A DNA stretch of 64,000 nucleotides from the NCBI GenBank assembly GCA_031386665.1, contig JANNCN010000081.1, positions 34,916 to 98,915 on the forward strand, given 5' to 3'. Positions within the stretch are counted from its first letter, which is position 1; each line of letters opens with the position of its first letter. The notes beneath the pieces are model-generated. The model saw nothing but the letters and a program-made list of their open reading frames with translations, was not told where the DNA came from and ran no database searches. The translations under genes and the position numbers were made by a program. This document shows, in pieces, positions 41,903 to 50,688 of this stretch. The stretch is from JANYCG01 sp031386665. Lineage in GTDB: Bacteria; Pseudomonadota; Gammaproteobacteria; Burkholderiales; Burkholderiaceae_C.

Positions 41903-42958
41903 TCAAGCCAGCGCAAACACTGCGTTGGCGTTGGAGCGGTTCATCGTCATGGCGCCGCGCCAGGTAATACCCCAGTAATACTCGTAACGGTCATATGCGC
42001 GTGGCGGCTTGCGGGTGATCATGTCGTGGCCTTGCAAAGGGCGCAGCGTGATCGTTTGGGTGTTCAACATGTAACAACGCTTTTCCCACGGCGTGGCGGG
42101 TGCAAAGCGGGTATCCAGCTCAAAGAACTCAGGCGACCATTCCATTTCGACGCCCAAAAACGTAAGCTGCTCGGTGCCGCCTTCAATCCGCTTTTGATTG
42201 CTTGGCCCGAAGTCCATGCGCCCATAAGTGTTGAGCACGAAGTTTCGGTAACCGTCAATGAAGGTCGAGCCCGCAATCAGCAGGTCAAAATTACCGCCGT
42301 TGCGCATGCACTGGCGGGCACCAACTTCCAAACTGTTCAAAATTGTGCCGGTGCTGGTGGTCACAGTCAGGCCCGTCGCCACGTTGTTCCGAAAGTAGGC
42401 GTTGCCAGCCACAGAGCGATCAATGCCGCCCACGGTGCCGACAGTTGGCGTGAGCGAAACCAGCGAATCAAGGCCGGCAATTGCATCGGTGCTTTGCGTG
42501 CCGTCCAAGTGCAACTGGTAGCTGAACTGCTCTTGAAAGCCCAGGCGCAACACTTCAGACTGCTCTTCAAACAGGTTGGTCAACTGAATTTTTTCAGCCT
42601 GTGACGCATTCATTGGGCCTTTGTCGTCTGTGACGATGATCCCGTTTTGCGCCAGGCGATCTTCATCAAGCGCCAAACCGTCGTGACACGAACGCCACTG
42701 GTAGTTTGCCTGCTCCAAGGTCTGGCGTCGGTTGTACGTCACGATACTGGAGCCGTTGAACCACTGAAAGTTAGAGCCGTAGCCCTTGCGTAGTTGCTCT
42801 ACGATGTACTGCTTTGCGCCAGGTGCCGACTTCTTTTTGGCCTGAAAGGCTTTGAGAAGCGGGCGTTTGAGGGCGACTTGGTCGACGGGCTTGGCCGCCA
42901 AATAGAAATCGAGGCCAGCTTTGCCAGCGTCCGTGATTTCTTGTGCTGAAAATGGCAT
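41903..42958 (-). CDS. Major capsid protein
   Basis: 351 residues: QEITDAGKAGLDFYLAAKPVDQVALKRPLLKAFQAKKK at the N-terminus, then a segment (GGIDRSVAGNAYFRNNV) and a C-terminal NTQTITLRPLQGHDMITRKPPRAYDRYEYYWGITWRG. Length, place directly after the scaffold gene and the pattern of coat-like proteins support this call. HK97-fold is assumed from the family. The 173-bp gap upstream may hold a promoter or RBS for high expression. Confidence 0.83.
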   Translation of the reverse strand: MPFSAQEITDAGKAGLDFYLAAKPVDQVALKRPLLKAFQAKKKSAPGAKQYIVEQLRKGYGSNFQWFNGSSIVTYNRRQTLEQANYQWRSCHDGLALDEDRLAQNGIIVTDDKGPMNASQAEKIQLTNLFEEQSEVLRLGFQEQFSYQLHLDGTQSTDAIAGLDSLVSLTPTVGTVGGIDRSVAGNAYFRNNVATGLTVTTSTGTILNSLEVGARQCMRNGGNFDLLIAGSTFIDGYRNFVLNTYGRMDFGPSNQKRIEGGTEQLTFLGVEMEWSPEFFELDTRFAPATPWEKRCYMLNTQTITLRPLQGHDMITRKPPRAYDRYEYYWGITWRGAMTMNRSNANAVFALA

Positions 42959-43131
42959 GTTGGAACTCCAAAAAATGCAAACGTTTAAATTCCCCGGCTG
43001 ACGAATCCGTTACTTACGTCACGTTTGCGTTTGGTGAAGACGCTCACACCCGTCTGTTTTGCAGGTGGCGAACTCCTGCTGACGCCATGACCGCTATTGC
43101 AGCCCCAAAAGGTAAAGTTTTTTTACCTGAT

Positions 43132-44166
43132 TCAGTTGCCAAACATGGCTTCCATCATGGTTTTTGGCTTTTGGGCTGGGCTTGCGTTGCCAGTCGGCCG
43201 CAAGCTGTTAGATTGGGTTTGGGCGGTGCGTGAAGACCCTGCGGACTCTTTGATCAACAGGTACAGCGATTCAGCTTTCTGTGCCCATTGCGCAGGCGGC
43301 ACGCCCTCAAACAAAGCGGGTAGCCGGGGCAGTAATTTGGCTTCAATGGCCGCATAGTCCAAGTCGGTGGCCTTCATCCGGTTGGCAAACATATCCACAG
43401 CCTGCAGCGCTGTTTGCATGGCCTTCTGGCCTTGCTGAGTTTGCGTATGTTGGGTGGTCTGCTGTAGCTGTTGCTGCTCTTGAGCGCGGGTATTGGCCCG
43501 GTTGCGCGCAAGTTCCAAGGCCGTGGGTTCATCCAGTTCCATGGCTTCCACGCGCTGACGCAGCTCAGGAAAATCAGCCAAGGCGTCAACACCAGGCAAA
43601 GGCTTGCCCAGCGCCAAGGCAATCAAGGCGCGTTGCTGGTCAATGACCTTCAAAGCGCCTTCATAATCTCCCTTGTTCATCATGCCAATGACGCCAGCGG
43701 CCTGGTCAAACTGCTCTTGTCGCACACCGTTGTTTTGCAGCGTGGCGCGAAATGGCTCAATGGCTGCCATCGTCTGCGCCTGACGATCAACCAGCTCTTT
43801 GTTGTTGTTGGCCAGTTTTTGAAACCGCTCTTGAGCGGGTTTGCTCAAACCCTCCGGCATTTTGGTCAAGTCGTCGACTTCCGGCTCTTTGGCTTCTTCA
43901 GCCTTGGCAACTTCCGGTTTTGCCGCTTCAGGTGAGGCTTTTTCGACAGGCGTTTCCTTGCCAAACATGGCCTCCTGCATAGAGGCTGGTTTGTCAACTG
44001 AAGTGTCAACTGCCAAAACAGTAGGCGTCTCCGGTGTTGGGCTGGCCAAGACAGCTGGGGAAACGGCCTCGGGTTGCAGCGCTGCTGGTACAACAGGTGA
44101 CACGACAGGTGCATCACTGCCCCCGGCTTCACCTGGTTCTGGAGATTGGTATTGGCGGTTTTTCAT
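43132..44166 (-). CDS. Scaffolding protein
   Basis: 344 residues, low in aromatics, with a Pro/Ala/Val-rich disordered N-terminus, a long charged helical middle (PEGLSKPAQERFQKLANNNKELVDRQ) and a basic C-terminus. The motif EAMFG occurs twice: internally near residue 68 and at the very C-terminus (TMMEAMFGN). Scaffolds bind coat protein through such C-terminal helices. Position portal-scaffold-coat is standard. Confidence 0.8.
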   Translation of the reverse strand: MKNRQYQSPEPGEAGGSDAPVVSPVVPAALQPEAVSPAVLASPTPETPTVLAVDTSVDKPASMQEAMFGKETPVEKASPEAAKPEVAKAEEAKEPEVDDLTKMPEGLSKPAQERFQKLANNNKELVDRQAQTMAAIEPFRATLQNNGVRQEQFDQAAGVIGMMNKGDYEGALKVIDQQRALIALALGKPLPGVDALADFPELRQRVEAMELDEPTALELARNRANTRAQEQQQLQQTTQHTQTQQGQKAMQTALQAVDMFANRMKATDLDYAAIEAKLLPRLPALFEGVPPAQWAQKAESLYLLIKESAGSSRTAQTQSNSLRPTGNASPAQKPKTMMEAMFGN

Positions 44167-44169
44167 GGT

Positions 44170-46239
44170 TTATTGCAGCGTAGGCGCTGTCATTTGTTGT
44201 GAAATCTGTTCAATGGGGGGCTCGTTGCCTGCCTGCATGTCTCCATCAACCACCCTCAGAGCCGTGCTGAAGGCTTGCGCGGCCAGCAAGGGGTTTGCCG
44301 AAGTGGCAATCTGGGCTGCAGCGGCAACATAACCTTTCTCAACCTGCTCACGGGCATCGCTGGCAGCCTTCATAGCCACCTTAAGCTGTTGGTTCAGCAT
44401 GACAACTTGTTGTTTGAGCATCGCCGGATCGTCTTCACCTTGCGGCGGGGGCGGCATGAACTGCTCAATATCGATGCGCTCGTCAAAGCGGCGCAAGGTT
44501 TCCCGCGCCAGTTCAATCGTGGCGTTGGCAAGTTGCTCTTGGCCACGCTCCCGCAGCTCGGCCACCGTCTGCATGGTTTTTTCAATGATTGGCATCAGCT
44601 TGACCCACCGGTCTTGCTCCTGCAGCCGGTCAGGTTTGCCAGTTGAACCGCCACGCACTTCAACCGTGACGAGGCTGAACACCTCGTCAATGCTCATCGA
44701 CGGCCAAACCGCATCAGGGCCAGCAATGGCTTTGACCTCTTGCTCGGTCAGCTTGCGCAAAAACATTTCCAGCGCGTAGGTGCCAAGCTCGTTCAGCACA
44801 TCCTCCATGGTGTCCTGTCGCTCTGCACTTCTTCCCCGCAATCCTTGGCTCAAAATTTCGGCTTCGGTGGCAGTTTTGGCTTTCAGAACAGAACCCCGGC
44901 TGGCATCACCGCCGCCCAGCAGTTGCTCCATGTCCTGCCGAGATGGACCGGTGTCATAGTTGATTGCATTCAACGCCGCGAGGGAGCCGCTGAAAATGTC
45001 ATTGGTCAGAGGGTTTCCACCAACACCCTTCACCACAATGATGTCGGCACCGTTTCGGTTTCGAATGCGCTTGACATCATCCTCGGTCAAACTGCCACCC
45101 TCGCGCACGACGTTCATTGGCAACGCATCGCGGCGATCTCGGGCAAAGTCTTCGCGGGTGTCGTTGTACTCTTCGACCAACTGCTCAGTCAGTTCAATGT
45201 CAGAGAGTGGGTAAAACGCTCCGTCGATTTCGTTAAAAGCGCTTCCAAAAAATGGATACCAGCGGCGACCCGTCCAATCAGGCGACTTGGGCGGCTCACA
45301 AAACCCTTCTTCACCCTCGCACAGGGTATAAATTCTTTGTGAATTCTTGTCCCACACCTCAAAAACGCACAGCAGACCGGTGCTTTTTGCGTCTCCAACA
45401 ACCATGTTGCCGTTCAGCTCTAAATAGCTTTTGGCGGTTTTGGGCTTGTAGCCAAACTGCATCTCGTAGGAATCGCATGTCATCCAAACGCGGTGTGCAA
45501 TAGCGCTGGACGCGAGGTAGTCCGTCACGCTGCGTACTGATTCGTCCAGCACAATCACGTCTTCGGCCATCACGAAGTCCAGAACCATGCCCCGGGCAAC
45601 AACAATTTCCTGTTGAGTCTCAAGGCCTTCGATGGTTTCGTGCATTTCGGCTAACTTAGCCTCATGTTCGGACGAAGCTGAAGGGTCATTGACCTGCTTT
45701 AGCAGCATCTGGATGCGCCCGATGTTGTCTTTGGTGTCGTCCAGCCGCTGAATCACCAAGGGGTCAGTCTTGCGATCTTCTTGCCAGGTGGCTTTCCACC
45801 ACCCGACCGACGTTGCAAAGGCCGAGCGAAGCATTTTTTTACTGGCCCGTTTGAGCCGTGCATCTTTCACCACCAGCTTTGTCAAGACCCGCTCACAGGT
45901 TTGACCAAAGGCTTTCACGGCTTTGGCCTGACTGGGGTCAACGTTGGCTGATGGAGATGCCGAATACTCCGGGTCTTTGGCGTAGATCATCGGTAGCATC
46001 GCCGCCATGTTGCCAAAGTGAAGGTTTGCGCGCAGCTTTTTGACAACCCCGCTTGAATCTGTTGCGGTAGTCTTGCCAGCCAACAACTGGCGGTTGACCT
46101 CAAAGCGCTTGAATGTTTTATCAGCGCGTTTCAGGCCCGCCGCGATACGCTCTTGCCACTGCTTGACAAGCGCCTTTTCATCGGGCGGGACAATCCTGTC
46201 CGCGCCCGATGTTTGAACTGTTGGCTGTTCTTCCAGCAT
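44170..46239 (-). CDS. Portal protein
   Basis: 689 residues, the size of P22-type portals. Features: a basic helical N-terminus (VKQWQERIAAGLKRADKTFKRFEVNRQLL), the wing domain with RRWYPFFGSAFNEIDGAFYPLSDIELTEQLVEEYNDTRED, a clip/stem region and a long C-terminal helical barrel (LNQQLKVAMKAASDAREQVEKGYVAAAAQ). It forms the dodecameric DNA channel. The stop is four bases before the scaffold start. Confidence 0.87.
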   Translation of the reverse strand: MLEEQPTVQTSGADRIVPPDEKALVKQWQERIAAGLKRADKTFKRFEVNRQLLAGKTTATDSSGVVKKLRANLHFGNMAAMLPMIYAKDPEYSASPSANVDPSQAKAVKAFGQTCERVLTKLVVKDARLKRASKKMLRSAFATSVGWWKATWQEDRKTDPLVIQRLDDTKDNIGRIQMLLKQVNDPSASSEHEAKLAEMHETIEGLETQQEIVVARGMVLDFVMAEDVIVLDESVRSVTDYLASSAIAHRVWMTCDSYEMQFGYKPKTAKSYLELNGNMVVGDAKSTGLLCVFEVWDKNSQRIYTLCEGEEGFCEPPKSPDWTGRRWYPFFGSAFNEIDGAFYPLSDIELTEQLVEEYNDTREDFARDRRDALPMNVVREGGSLTEDDVKRIRNRNGADIIVVKGVGGNPLTNDIFSGSLAALNAINYDTGPSRQDMEQLLGGGDASRGSVLKAKTATEAEILSQGLRGRSAERQDTMEDVLNELGTYALEMFLRKLTEQEVKAIAGPDAVWPSMSIDEVFSLVTVEVRGGSTGKPDRLQEQDRWVKLMPIIEKTMQTVAELRERGQEQLANATIELARETLRRFDERIDIEQFMPPPPQGEDDPAMLKQQVVMLNQQLKVAMKAASDAREQVEKGYVAAAAQIATSANPLLAAQAFSTALRVVDGDMQAGNEPPIEQISQQMTAPTLQ

Positions 46240-46835
46240 CAGGCTTTGAGGCCAGCTTGCATTGCGCCCGAAGTAAACGCTGTGCAGTTCATCCGCATGT
46301 AGCGCGACAGCTTGACCTCGGTTTCAACCCCGGCATTGGTCGCCACCGCGCCCAGCGTGGACTTGGCTGGCAGAACGGCAGAACCTGCGGTGTTGGTGCC
46401 AAACGATGGTGACTGTGCAGGCGCAATCGCTCCACCCGTGTTGCCACCAGTTGCTAACGCAAAGTCTGCATAGCTTTCGTAGGCTTCAAAGTCGACGGTG
46501 CCAAGCAGGTTGCCCGAGGTGGACAACACCGCGCTGTGAGCCTTCATCGCTGGCGTGGTGTCGCAAATCACTGCCGCGCGTGGCGTGCCGCCATAGACAC
46601 CATTGCCAACTGAGCCCAACAAAACCGCAGTCGTCGCAGTCACGTTGCCCAGCGTCCATTCACCGTTAGCGCCTGTGTTGCCCGTGATGCCCGCAATTGC
46701 CAGGCGATCACCTGTTTTTTGCCCGTGCCCTGCGGTCAGGGTGAGCACAATCGGCGTTGCATTGGTTGCGCCCGTGATCAAGATGCCCTGCACTGCCGAA
46801 CCAAACGAACCCAAAGACAAGAATTTCAAAGCCAT
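46239..46835 (-). CDS. Phage structural protein
   Basis: 198 residues, beta-rich and low in charge: KFLSLGSFGSAVQGILITGATNATPIVLTLTAGHG, ITGNTGANGEWTLGNVTATTAVLLG. It resembles head-decoration or fibre proteins; not assigned. A strong RBS (AAGGAAAC) and TGATG overlap with the portal start. Expression close to structural genes is expected. Confidence 0.68.
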   Translation of the reverse strand: MALKFLSLGSFGSAVQGILITGATNATPIVLTLTAGHGQKTGDRLAIAGITGNTGANGEWTLGNVTATTAVLLGSVGNGVYGGTPRAAVICDTTPAMKAHSAVLSTSGNLLGTVDFEAYESYADFALATGGNTGGAIAPAQSPSFGTNTAGSAVLPAKSTLGAVATNAGVETEVKLSRYMRMNCTAFTSGAMQAGLKA

Positions 46836-46911
46836 GATGTTTCCTTTTTAAGCAGAAAACAGTCCTGCCAGCCGGGCACGCAATGAAAGGGCCGTGCCGC
46901 CCCAAAAGAAC

Positions 46912-47397
46912 TCAGTGACCGCTTGCCAAAATGATGTCGTCGCCCACCAGAGGGCGAATCTTGGCGATATCGGCTTCAAACGCCTCTGACCTGTTGGCAT
47001 CAGAGGCCATTGACAAATCGAGCCGTGCAATTGGGTTGAGGCTTTGCAAACGGGCTTTTGCGGCCAAAGCATCAATCACCTGCTCATCCTCTCGCGCCAG
47101 GGCGTTGATGGTGTCCTCAAGACCCAATCCAGCCATGTAGTCAGCTGTGGCTTGATCTGGTGCGCTGATCACGATCACATCACCACCAACGGTGGCGCCA
47201 CCCATCATTCCAGCGATGTTTTCACCGTCCAGAAATCCTGCGACTGTGTAAGCAAAATAAGGTTCGCCGTTTTCGTCAAAGCTGCTGTACTCGCGGATGA
47301 CCGCAGGATCCTGCAAGCGCAGTAAATCACTGGCGTGGATGGATCGGCGGAGCAAGAAATTGGGAATGACGTTGGCGGCTGCAATCATGGCTGCCAT
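46912..47397 (-). CDS. Hypothetical phage protein beside the terminase gene
   Basis: 161 residues, not recognised. Acidic, helical/mixed: NFLLRRSIHASDLLRLQDPAVIREYSSFDENGEPYFAYTV and QVIDALAAKARLQSLNPIARLDLSM. It ends 77 bp before the next gene. The start at 47397 has a poor RBS; an unused longer frame reaches 47664 inside the terminase gene. Order of genes suggests a head or packaging role. Confidence 0.6.
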   Translation of the reverse strand: MAAMIAAANVIPNFLLRRSIHASDLLRLQDPAVIREYSSFDENGEPYFAYTVAGFLDGENIAGMMGGATVGGDVIVISAPDQATADYMAGLGLEDTINALAREDEQVIDALAAKARLQSLNPIARLDLSMASDANRSEAFEADIAKIRPLVGDDIILASGH

Positions 47398-47422
47398 TGA
47401 AAGCCAGCGCCCAAAAAGTTTT

Positions 47423-48937
47423 TTAACCGTTTGCTGTGATCCAGTCCAAAGACCACGGCGCGGGGCCCTCGATCTTGCGAACTTTTGGCACACGAGAAAC
47501 GGGCCTGGCCATGCACGCGTATCGACAATCGTCGCCAGCGTGGTCTTCCATCTTGGTGTTGATGTCTTCGCGTTTAAGCTCGTCATGCTGAAGTGCTGGC
47601 ACCGTGCGCCACCAGTCTCGGCAGTCGTCCGTGACGTACAGCATCGGCTCCCCCTCGTCCACACCGTCCCAGCTCAGGCGCGAGTACATTTGCTGCCAGC
47701 CTGGCACGCGAGAATTGTCGGCGGGCTGGAAGCGCGGCCCTTTGAGCCCCGGCACGCACCCCACCATGTTTTCATAGTTCGAAGGGCCGCCATCCTCTTT
47801 CCACATTGACGGGTCGGCGCGGCTCATGTTTTCGTCAATGGCTTCGCCCTCCTCCCGGGCCAAAATGCCCAGCCCCACGTCAGCCGCTGACAGCCTCAGG
47901 CCTGAATCCGGCATGACCCGCCCGTCTGTCGTCTTTTTGACCCCATACCACTCTCGGTACCGCACCAGCGCCCCAGCAGGAAGCATGCGCTCTTTGCCGT
48001 CGTTGTACTTGACCCATTCGGCTTCGGCCACGACCCACCAACCGATGCTAAACGGCTTGGCAGAACCCCAATCCATCGAACGGAAACGCGTCCAGTGCTT
48101 GGGTGGAATCAAACCGGGAAGTCGATGCTTGGACTCCATGATGCAATCAAAGAATGCGCCAGCAATGATCGACCAGTCGCCAAACCGGTAGGCTTTGACC
48201 AATTCAGACGATCCCAGCCCATACAGCCTGTCCTCGTAGCCCGGGTCATCAATCAGCAGTTGAGGATTGTCTTCAAGCCGCGCAGGGATGTACTGGCGGA
48301 TCATGCCGCCCTCTTCACGGCTCATACGTTTGCACTCAAACTCACCCAGCATGTCCACAAAGCTGCTTTTGACCCACTGGTGGCCCACGCTGCCGGGGTT
48401 TGAACCGCACAACACCAGTGGAATTTTTGCCCGCAAATCCAAACCAAACTTGCTTAAAAACATTTCGCTGGCGCTGGCTGGAATCTTCAGGCCAGGCGCT
48501 CGAACCCGCTGGCGCAGAAATCTGTAAATCGATTCCGTGAAGTGCGTCAGCTCATCCATCAGTAAAACGTGAATTTCAGCGCCTTGGTACTTTGCCAAGT
48601 CCTTTTCGTGCTGACAGTGGCAGAGGTAAATCTTTGCCCCGTTCCAAAACCGGATTTCAGACTCCACGATCTTGACCAAACCACAGGCCACAAACGGCCC
48701 CAGCAAGACTGGGAAGCTTTTCGGCCCTTCCATGTGATTCTTGTGAAGATCGTCGTACAGCCGCCGAAACAGATACACCTGCAAGCCCGGGATAAGCCCG
48801 CAAAGTATGCAAGCCAACGCCCGCATGAAAAAACTCTTGCCGCCGCCTGCAGCCCCGCCGTAAAGTATTTCTGTCGCTGCCGACTTGAGCGCCAGACTTT
48901 GCTTGACCGTGAAAGCAACGTCAAACGTAGGCGTCAC
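47423..48937 (-). CDS. Terminase large subunit
   Basis: 504 residues. The Walker A motif GGAAGGGKS is near residue 26, Walker B VLLMDELTHF near 128, and a C-terminal nuclease-like region contains acidic clusters (SMDWGSAKPFSIG, DVGLGILAREEG, TDDCRDWW). It drives DNA packaging and cleavage. Start is GTG at 48937, overlapping the small-subunit stop as GTGA; no ATG is close. It partners with the small subunit immediately upstream. Confidence 0.93.
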   Translation of the reverse strand: MTPTFDVAFTVKQSLALKSAATEILYGGAAGGGKSFFMRALACILCGLIPGLQVYLFRRLYDDLHKNHMEGPKSFPVLLGPFVACGLVKIVESEIRFWNGAKIYLCHCQHEKDLAKYQGAEIHVLLMDELTHFTESIYRFLRQRVRAPGLKIPASASEMFLSKFGLDLRAKIPLVLCGSNPGSVGHQWVKSSFVDMLGEFECKRMSREEGGMIRQYIPARLEDNPQLLIDDPGYEDRLYGLGSSELVKAYRFGDWSIIAGAFFDCIMESKHRLPGLIPPKHWTRFRSMDWGSAKPFSIGWWVVAEAEWVKYNDGKERMLPAGALVRYREWYGVKKTTDGRVMPDSGLRLSAADVGLGILAREEGEAIDENMSRADPSMWKEDGGPSNYENMVGCVPGLKGPRFQPADNSRVPGWQQMYSRLSWDGVDEGEPMLYVTDDCRDWWRTVPALQHDELKREDINTKMEDHAGDDCRYACMARPVSRVPKVRKIEGPAPWSLDWITANG

Positions 48938-49344
48938 GAACTCGCCACAGTGATATTGAAAACTGGCACCGCAGTTTGAAGAGGATTCCCATTTGGGTCG
49001 CCTATGCGCTCGACGTAAAGGCCTGAAGCCTTGCCTCGCGCCATTTCAGCCGCCACGGCTGGGCCATACTTTTGCGCTGCCTCTGCCAGGTCCCTCAAAC
49101 GTTTCAGATCGCGCAGGTGCGTGGCCAGCGTAATTTCAGCCCTTGTCGAAGCCACAGAACGCAGCGAGAGTAGTCGTGAGGCGATCTTGGGGTTGTCCAT
49201 CGTCGCCTTGGCTTGGCGATTGACGGAGGCTGGGGTCATGCCCGAGGCGTCATAAGCCCGTCTATAAGCATCGCTCGCACTCATACCTTCGATCACAGCC
49301 AAACAGAACGCCTCTTGCTTTTGCGTCAGCTCACGCGCAATCAT
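48934..49344 (-). CDS. Terminase small subunit
   Basis: 136 residues. The N-terminus ARELTQKQEAFCLAVIEGMSASDAYRRAYDA is the terminase-small-subunit helix-turn-helix; MTPASVNRQAKATMDNPKIASRL continues the typical pattern. It recognises the packaging start on phage DNA. The ATG at 49344 with GAGGTG upstream is chosen; the in-frame extension to 49461 lies in the neighbouring gene. It overlaps the HTH gene by 14 bp. Confidence 0.9.
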   Translation of the reverse strand: MIARELTQKQEAFCLAVIEGMSASDAYRRAYDASGMTPASVNRQAKATMDNPKIASRLLSLRSVASTRAEITLATHLRDLKRLRDLAEAAQKYGPAVAAEMARGKASGLYVERIGDPNGNPLQTAVPVFNITVASS

Positions 49345-49600
49345 TGGACACCTCGGCCACTTTGATTTCAAACTGTGCCTGATGGGACAAATACTTGGTT
49401 GGGCAATGTGCGGCATACAAAGCCAGCACAATGCGGGCGTCTGATTCGCGCGGTTCACCACCGTTTGACCAGTGCATCACCGAGCCTTTTTCACGGCCAC
49501 ACTGGCGCGCCACCTGAGCCATGGAAACACCTGCTTTCATCAAATCACGCAAAATGACAAACCAGTCACGTCGCCGCCCAATTCTTTGGCTGGGCCTCAT
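49331..49600 (-). CDS. Small HTH protein
   Basis: 89 residues. An HTH-like motif VILRDLMKAGVSMAQVARQCGREKGSVMHWSNGG suggests DNA binding. It is expressed between rusA and terminase, where late-gene regulators or packaging helpers occur. No activator motif known to me fits exactly. Starts with ATGA overlap on the rusA stop. Confidence 0.72.
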   Translation of the reverse strand: MRPSQRIGRRRDWFVILRDLMKAGVSMAQVARQCGREKGSVMHWSNGGEPRESDARIVLALYAAHCPTKYLSHQAQFEIKVAEVSNDCA

Positions 49601-50004
49601 TCGATCTCTACCTCAACACTTGGCGGGCCATAAATCTTTCTGGCCGACAGGCTAACCACTTGACTGTCATCTTTCCAGGCCACACCGTTGCAACCGTCTT
49701 TGATGGCTTTGACCACATTGTCCAAATCCGGTCTCTTTGTGTGCTGAATTTCACCCATTGCTGCGCCACGCTGCTTTTTCAAACTCCAACTCGCGGGAAT
49801 TGAAAAGTAAGCCCGAACAGTCAGCTTCATTGGCCCCTCGGCTGGTTCGCGTCCTTCCATAGCTTGCTGTGCCGCCAACTTCACCAAGTTTTCGTACCTT
49901 GCGGTCTTCTCGGGCGTGTAGTGAGCAACATGGCCCGCACGGATGAATGAACGAGCCCGGCCTTTTGCAACGGGTTCGCCAGGAATAGTAAATTTCAACA
50001 TCAT
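49597..50004 (-). CDS. rusA: RusA-family Holliday-junction endonuclease
   Basis: 135 residues. RusA hallmarks are present: FTIPGEPVAKGRARS at the N-terminus and the catalytic region TKRPDLDNVVKAIKDGCNG followed by WKDDSQVV, with the Asp residues typical of the active site. It resolves branched DNA made in replication and recombination. Two starts (50004 and 50001) are possible. It is transcribed leftward with the replication genes. Confidence 0.93.
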   Translation of the reverse strand: MMLKFTIPGEPVAKGRARSFIRAGHVAHYTPEKTARYENLVKLAAQQAMEGREPAEGPMKLTVRAYFSIPASWSLKKQRGAAMGEIQHTKRPDLDNVVKAIKDGCNGVAWKDDSQVVSLSARKIYGPPSVEVEIE

Positions 50005-50032
50005 GATGTTGCCCAGGCAATTTCAGCTTCGC

Positions 50033-50239
50033 TCAATGCTGTTTCGTCAAATTCGGGCGCTCTAATGCCTTGCTGTTTGCCAGGCCATTCATCGCCAATT
50101 TCAAAGCGTCTGACATCCCGACCCAAATCCCAGAAGGATCGGCGTCCAGCTCCAACGCCCGATGCCACGCGTAGGTTTTCCAATGCGGGTTTTTGGCCAG
50201 CATCAGCAAGTGAGTCAGTTGCTGCACAAAGGGTGTCAT
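50033..50239 (-). CDS. Small phage protein of the replication operon
   Basis: 68 residues: TPFVQQLTHLLMLAKNPHWKTYAWHRALELDADPSGIWVGMSDALKLAMNG. Trp/Asp-rich helical pattern resembles small proteins encoded near rusA in other prophages. An overlapping frame (50001-50246) is the competitor; this one was preferred for its composition. Weak RBS. Function unknown. Confidence 0.6.
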   Translation of the reverse strand: MTPFVQQLTHLLMLAKNPHWKTYAWHRALELDADPSGIWVGMSDALKLAMNGLANSKALERPNLTKQH

Positions 50240-50247
50240 TTGGCATA

Positions 50248-50688
50248 TCACGACCCCAGCCTCAACGCTTGACGGTAGCAACGGATTTGATTCGGGCTCA
50301 GGGTGTCGCCGCCCTCGTGCCTGTGTTGAAGGCGTTTGGCCCAGTCTTTGTCGCCAGTCACCATCTGCCCCAACGTTTTGATGTTTGCGATATAGGATTG
50401 CACGATTTCAGGACTGGCTTGTGACGCTGGCAGCATCAGGCCGGGTGCAGCGTTGTATCTAGCGCACGCGGCGCGAAACTCTGCGACCGTGGGCGGCTTG
50501 CCTTCGACGCAAATCGACAAACCGTAGGCCAGAGCGGCCGGCGATTTAATAAATCCTCGCAGCTCGTAAGCCCAATCATTTTTGACGTCCTCGATTGGAA
50601 TTCCTTCCCACGTCTGCAAAAAATTTTTTCCAAAGGTCAGCGACATTTTTAAAAATATTTTTTCAATCCAAGGCAGGGGCAGTGACAT
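50248..50688 (-). CDS. Phage replication protein (P-like)
   Basis: 146 residues: LPWIEKIFLKMSLTFGKNFLQTWEG, ELRGFIKSPAALAYGLSI, LQHRHEGGDTLSPNQIRCYRQALRLG. Its helical composition and position after the O-like gene suggest a helicase-loader (lambda P-type) role. Start 50688 has GGAGAC upstream and overlaps the upstream gene by 26 bp. Assignment by position and style, not by motif. Confidence 0.7.
   Translation of the reverse strand: MSLPLPWIEKIFLKMSLTFGKNFLQTWEGIPIEDVKNDWAYELRGFIKSPAALAYGLSICVEGKPPTVAEFRAACARYNAAPGLMLPASQASPEIVQSYIANIKTLGQMVTGDKDWAKRLQHRHEGGDTLSPNQIRCYRQALRLGS

Noticed and set aside
41867..42604. 245-residue plus-strand open frame over the capsid gene
   Set aside because: Antisense to the coat protein; no plausible domain.
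47398..47664. N-terminal extension of the gene at 46912
   Set aside because: It lies entirely within the terminase large-subunit gene in another frame and is Cys/Arg-rich.
50001..50246. 81-residue minus frame overlapping the 68-residue gene
   Set aside because: Stop-start coupling with rusA is attractive, but the other frame has the better conserved-looking helical pattern; kept as alternative only.
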